The notes under the pieces are model-generated. The model worked only from the letters and a program-made list of their open reading frames with translations. It was not told the DNA's origin and made no database searches. Positions 20,581-23,928 of a DNA stretch of 23,928 nucleotides are shown here, one piece after another. Origin of the DNA: a virus; IMG/VR virus record IMGVR_UViG_3300044627_002450, positions 1-23,928 of that record; one strand, 5' to 3'. Made by a program: the position numbers and the translations under genes. Numbering within the stretch: the first letter of the stretch is position 1; each line of letters begins with the position of its first letter.

Positions 20581-22886
20581 AAACACTAAAACAACTATTA
20601 GAAGATATCCAAACAGGATACGCCCCCAAGGAAATTTCGTACAAGGGCTATACAACAAAGAATCTACATCATGTCCCTGATGCAACAAAGGCATTCCAGG
20701 CAACCATAACAAGAGTAGAAAAAGGTACTCTTGAAGACAACGGAGAAGTTCTTGATTCCCTGAAGAACACAGATACATATATGAAGTTGAATGACATGCA
20801 TCTGGAACAAGAAAAGGACCTGGATCCCAGTGAACTACAACAGTGGCTAAAATCTCATGAAGCCGCAAAACAAGCTCTAACCAAGATAGGCGAATTCGAG
20901 CATCATTACGATTACTGGAATTCACACAACTCAGAACTTCAATATCTGAAAGCGAACCAAAATATGCCACAAGAAACAGAATCAGTAGAAGAATCAATTG
21001 ACTTCAAGAAAGAAGCTGCAAAGCATATGAAGGATCTTCATAGCAAAGATTCAACACCAGCCAATAAAGAGTACGCTCAGAAGATGCTACGAAGAGCATT
21101 AGAGGCGTCAAAGATGAAAGACCCAGTTGCAGCCAAGAAACATTATACGGGTGTTTCTGAAGAAGTAGAACTAGACGAAATGTGGAGAGTCGAAAAGTCT
21201 GAAGCAACAGGGCGTCACCATGTTGTAAAGGGATATAACGAGAAGCGCAATGTTTGGAAGAACAAGATTGGCGCTGTAGACTTCAATTCTGAAGCAGATG
21301 CAAAGAAAAAAGCAGAAGAACTAAACTCAGTAAAAGAAGAAGCGAACACAAAAACGGCTAATCCATATCATGCCGGATATTCTGCTCATGGTCAAAAGAA
21401 GACTCGCCAGCACAATCCATATAAGGAAGGTTCAGAAGGAGCCGCTATGTGGGCAAAGGGCTGGGAACATGCTTCTGATGGTAAGCCAAAGGCAAAGTTT
21501 ACAAACGAGCAAGTAGAATCTATTGAAGAAGCTATCAATGACATTGATAGAGTAGCAAAAGGAAAACCAACATCAGACGATGTTCGTAGAAAATACTACT
21601 CTAAAATGGTTACATCAATTCTAGGCGGAAAAGATAGCGTAAAGCAACAAACAAAATCTTTAGATAGATACAACAAAGTAAAATCAATTACTGACCCAGA
21701 ACAAAAAACGGAACAAGTAGAAGAGAATTTTGGTGCTGATTTCCTAGCAATGGCAAAAGAAAGGAATCCAAACGCACGTCTAGTTACTCCAGAGCAGAAG
21801 AAAAAAGAAGCCGAAGAGTTAGCAAAAAAGAGAGCCGAACTAAAACCAGCACATGCTACTCCTACAGGCAATCCACGCCCACTAGGTGGTTACGACCCAA
21901 AGAGTGGTCGTTCTTACAGTGAAAGCACCGAGCCTAAAAAGGAGTTGACAGTCAAAACCAGTGATGACACGCATGATGTAGTCAATTCCGCTGGCAAGGT
22001 TGTAAAACAATTTCACAAAACAACAAAGGGATTGGAATACGCACACCAATTTGTGAAACAAAATAAAGGCGTCAAAGAACTAGACGAAGCAACATGGGCT
22101 GGACACTCTGACACTGTAAAAAATCCAAACTTCAATGATGAACTGAGTATCCGCAGGGTCAGCCCTCCCGGCAAAAGACTAAAGTCTGGTAAATTAGACT
22201 ACAACGAAAGATCAAGCCAAGAACGCCTTAAGGCTCTTATAAAATTCAAGAAAGCGAAAGGCGGACTAACTGGACCCATGGGTAAGTTGCCAGAAGAAGT
22301 CGAAACCATCGAAGAAGGTCCTTATTCTTCTGGTCAACTAAAGCCTTCTAAGGGCATGGAAGATCAGGAAAAGAAGGCAGTTACATCTAGAACAAGCACC
22401 ATCAGGGGTCGTGATAGCAAGGGTGTTTACACCGCCACAATGAAAGACGGTAAGGAAGTTTCAAAGGTTTATGAAGAAAACATAAACGAATTGAGCAAGA
22501 CAACTCTTGGAAGCTACATAAAGAAGCGCAGTCACGATGTTGCAACAATGGGTGCAGTAACCCGCAAATATGCTATGGACTCTGATGCGAAAAAGAAAGA
22601 ACACGGCGCATATACAAATGCTGCTCGTGAGTTGGACCAAAAGTCAAACAGAGCCTTCATGAAGGGTTGGAAGCATCGTGAAAATATCGGTAAGGCTGTA
22701 GATAGACTTACTAAGGAAGAAGTCGAGCTAGACGAAAAGACCCTAACTACAGCCGAGCTAAAGAAGCGCGAAGAGATTGCCAAAGCCATGGAAAGAAAGA
22801 ATCCAAACATGGACAAGTCACGTAAGATGGCAATCGCAACGGCAGTAGCAAAGAGAGTTGCAGAGCAGTATGATGACGCTGAGTGA
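20577..22886 (+). CDS. Modular internal virion protein with repeated (L/I)xE linkers
   Basis: 769 residues from ATG 20577 (GAGG upstream, ATGA overlap). Leader MKTLKQLLEDIQ has an LLE site. The chain is Lys/Glu-rich and divided by linkers of the form EEVE-(L/I/S)-(D/E)-E: LDE 199-201, IEE 316-318, VEE 381-383, LDE 502-504, IEE 578-580, INE 636-638, LDE 718-720. T4 prohead protease gp21 cuts after L/I-x-E, so this looks like a polyprotein. Modules include an RMF-like piece (NPYHAGYSAHG ... NPYKEGSEG ... WAKGWEHA, ~262-300), a TLGSYIKKR ... RAFMKGW helical module and a final LKKREEIAKAMERKN module. Confidence 0.85.
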   Translation: MKTLKQLLEDIQTGYAPKEISYKGYTTKNLHHVPDATKAFQATITRVEKGTLEDNGEVLDSLKNTDTYMKLNDMHLEQEKDLDPSELQQWLKSHEAAKQALTKIGEFEHHYDYWNSHNSELQYLKANQNMPQETESVEESIDFKKEAAKHMKDLHSKDSTPANKEYAQKMLRRALEASKMKDPVAAKKHYTGVSEEVELDEMWRVEKSEATGRHHVVKGYNEKRNVWKNKIGAVDFNSEADAKKKAEELNSVKEEANTKTANPYHAGYSAHGQKKTRQHNPYKEGSEGAAMWAKGWEHASDGKPKAKFTNEQVESIEEAINDIDRVAKGKPTSDDVRRKYYSKMVTSILGGKDSVKQQTKSLDRYNKVKSITDPEQKTEQVEENFGADFLAMAKERNPNARLVTPEQKKKEAEELAKKRAELKPAHATPTGNPRPLGGYDPKSGRSYSESTEPKKELTVKTSDDTHDVVNSAGKVVKQFHKTTKGLEYAHQFVKQNKGVKELDEATWAGHSDTVKNPNFNDELSIRRVSPPGKRLKSGKLDYNERSSQERLKALIKFKKAKGGLTGPMGKLPEEVETIEEGPYSSGQLKPSKGMEDQEKKAVTSRTSTIRGRDSKGVYTATMKDGKEVSKVYEENINELSKTTLGSYIKKRSHDVATMGAVTRKYAMDSDAKKKEHGAYTNAARELDQKSNRAFMKGWKHRENIGKAVDRLTKEEVELDEKTLTTAELKKREEIAKAMERKNPNMDKSRKMAIATAVAKRVAEQYDDAE

Positions 22887-23751
22887 TTATATTCAGGATG
22901 TTATGATTGCCGAGGGGCTTTATGACCCCTCGATCTTCAAGGCAATATTCCTTGCGGGTGGACCGGGTAGTGGTAAGTCCTTCATGGCTAAAAAGACTGC
23001 CCTACAAGCACTTGGTTTTGTAGTCATAAATTCGGATCAGCCTTTTGAAGCTCTAATGCACAAGTTAGAATTAGATTTTAAGATGCCCGACTCGGAAAAA
23101 GAACAACGAGATGCTGCCAGGGAAGTCGCCAAAGCAACCGCAGATAAAAAGCAGATGCTTGCAATCCATGGTAGACTGGGTCTTGTCATTGACGGTACCG
23201 GCAGGGACCTGGAAAAAATTATGAAGATGCGGGGGCATCTTGCAGTAAAGGGTTACGACTCGGCACTCGTGTTTGTTAACACAGACCTTGAAACCGCTCT
23301 TGCTCGTAATGCTAGAAGAGAACGGTCAGTACCCGAAAAAATTGCATCTGATCTATGGAAAGACGTCCAGAAAAATCTTGGTACATTCCAACGAGCTTTT
23401 GGCACCAACTTTCATATTATCGATAACTCAGAAGGTTCTGATTACGACGCTCAAACAACGCAAGTTTACAAAAAGTTGCTTGCATGGTCAAAAGAACCAC
23501 CAAAGAATGGGGTTGCTATTAGATGGATTCAGGATCAGAAACAACGCAGAAACATAACCGAAAACGTAACCGAGGCATCATATGCCGGTAACATCGGTGT
23601 TATGGAACTGGTAAAATTTCATAATGTTGCATCGGATGCCGAAAAGAAACACCTCAAGCATCTTATCTCAACCAAGAAGACAAAAGATGCCTGGAAACTA
23701 GTCCAAGATAAACTTGGCGTAAAGTTGGTAGGGAAAAGTTTTGGTAACTAA
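22870..23751 (+). CDS. P-loop kinase (zeta-toxin/polynucleotide-kinase type) with capsid-targeting-like N-terminus
   Basis: 293 residues from ATG 22870 (22873 also possible), overlapping the previous gene by 17 bases. MTLSDYIQDVMIAEG has an I-A-E|G site at 13-15. Walker A is GGPGSGKS (30-37), followed by VINSDQPFEAL, LVIDGTGRD and a lid-like ARNARRERSVPEKI segment, as in zeta-toxin and phage polynucleotide kinases; the substrate could be an RNA/DNA end, a nucleotide sugar or another small molecule. After a second cut-like site (VTEA) comes a C-terminal module, YAGNIGVMELVKFHNVA ... AWKLVQDKLGVKL, found in other phage virion proteins. Confidence 0.87.
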   Translation: MMTLSDYIQDVMIAEGLYDPSIFKAIFLAGGPGSGKSFMAKKTALQALGFVVINSDQPFEALMHKLELDFKMPDSEKEQRDAAREVAKATADKKQMLAIHGRLGLVIDGTGRDLEKIMKMRGHLAVKGYDSALVFVNTDLETALARNARRERSVPEKIASDLWKDVQKNLGTFQRAFGTNFHIIDNSEGSDYDAQTTQVYKKLLAWSKEPPKNGVAIRWIQDQKQRRNITENVTEASYAGNIGVMELVKFHNVASDAEKKHLKHLISTKKTKDAWKLVQDKLGVKLVGKSFGN

Positions 23752-23754
23752 ATA
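23748..23754 (+). promoter_or_regulatory. Weak candidate late promoter (CTAAATA)
   Basis: CTAAATAAG overlaps the kinase stop codon, 26 bases before the next ATG. It departs from ATAAATA at one base, but its position over a stop codon matches the motifs at 1769 and 17552. Confidence 0.35.
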
Positions 23755-23779
23755 AGAATAGTCTTTACAAAGGATTACT

Positions 23780-23928
23780 ATGAAATCTTTCAAATCACTA
23801 ATGGAATCACTAGCCGAAGCATGGCCTGGTACTCCCGAATACAAGAAGAAGTTTGGCTCACCATCAGCTGATGGTCCAGACGGTTCACGCCACAAGATTG
23901 ATCGCACTCCTGGTATTACACGAGCAAC
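23780..23928 (+). CDS. Start of another late gene with capsid-targeting-like N-terminus, cut by window edge
   Basis: ATG 23780 follows AAAGGATT. The visible 49 residues start MKSFKSLMESLAEAWPGTPE, with an L-A-E|A site at 11-13, then KKKFGSPSADGPDG and a His/Arg/Lys-containing stretch. The frame is open to the window end. The leader matches that of the other late-cluster proteins; the body is too short to identify. Confidence 0.7.
   Translation, partial: MKSFKSLMESLAEAWPGTPEYKKKFGSPSADGPDGSRHKIDRTPGITRA

Noticed and set aside
1-23928. CRISPR array, integrase or attachment site, insertion sequence
   Set aside because: No regular direct repeats with spacers, no integrase or transposase motifs and no terminal inverted repeats were seen; the gene content is that of a lytic T4-like phage.

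Overview
This window is part of the genome of a T4-like myovirus (tailed dsDNA phage). The order clamp loader large subunit (gp44), clamp loader small subunit (gp62), RegA, DexA-like exonuclease, DNA polymerase (gp43), UvsX recombinase and gp41 helicase is the conserved T4-type replication core. The small heat-shock protein and the close 43-uvsX-41 spacing resemble marine/environmental T4-like phages (cyanophage, pelagiphage or rhizobial relatives) more than coliphage T4. No photosynthesis genes, tRNAs or host genes are visible, so the host cannot be named. All convincing genes lie on the + strand, tightly packed, often with ATGA or TAATG overlaps.

Layout. 1-1773: clamp loader and regA operon, with a small membrane protein wedged between gp44 and gp62. 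1774-3598: small-gene region with Hsp20, several unknown short genes, a strong terminator and two near-duplicate sigma70-like early promoter cassettes. 3613-6155: RNA-repair block of two different RNA ligases flanking a metallophosphoesterase. 6191-7604: two unknown genes and a DexA-like exonuclease. 7601-11172: promoter, leader hairpin and a DNA polymerase gene split into 43A and 43B by a free-standing HNH homing endonuclease. 11183-14517: UvsX, a zinc-binding unknown, a small acidic unknown and the gp41 helicase.

14521-23928 is a late-type gene cluster behind a T4-like late promoter (ATAAATA). Its products are a PD-(D/E)XK-type nuclease candidate, an unknown partner, a KxDG nucleotidyltransferase/ligase-like protein, a membrane/coiled-coil protein, a TxGH nucleotidyltransferase, a virion structural protein, a 769-residue modular protein, a P-loop kinase and the start of another gene. 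Six of these start with short peptides that resemble the capsid-targeting sequence of T4 internal head proteins (MKTYQEFIAEA, cut by prohead protease at L/I-x-E). This suggests a set of enzymes packed into the head and delivered with the DNA.

Regulation visible in the sequence. Three late promoters sit inside inverted repeats just upstream of a gene (2577-2601, 9009-9071, 14521-14561). At the last two, read-through early mRNA would fold over or up to the ribosome site, while transcripts started at the late promoter would lack the 5' arm. This is the scheme known for T4 I-TevI. Early promoters at 2911, 3226 and 7601 follow TTGAMA-17-TAYACT. No gene-free stretch exceeds 300 bases; the longest gap is 1774-1916 and it is predicted to be highly structured.
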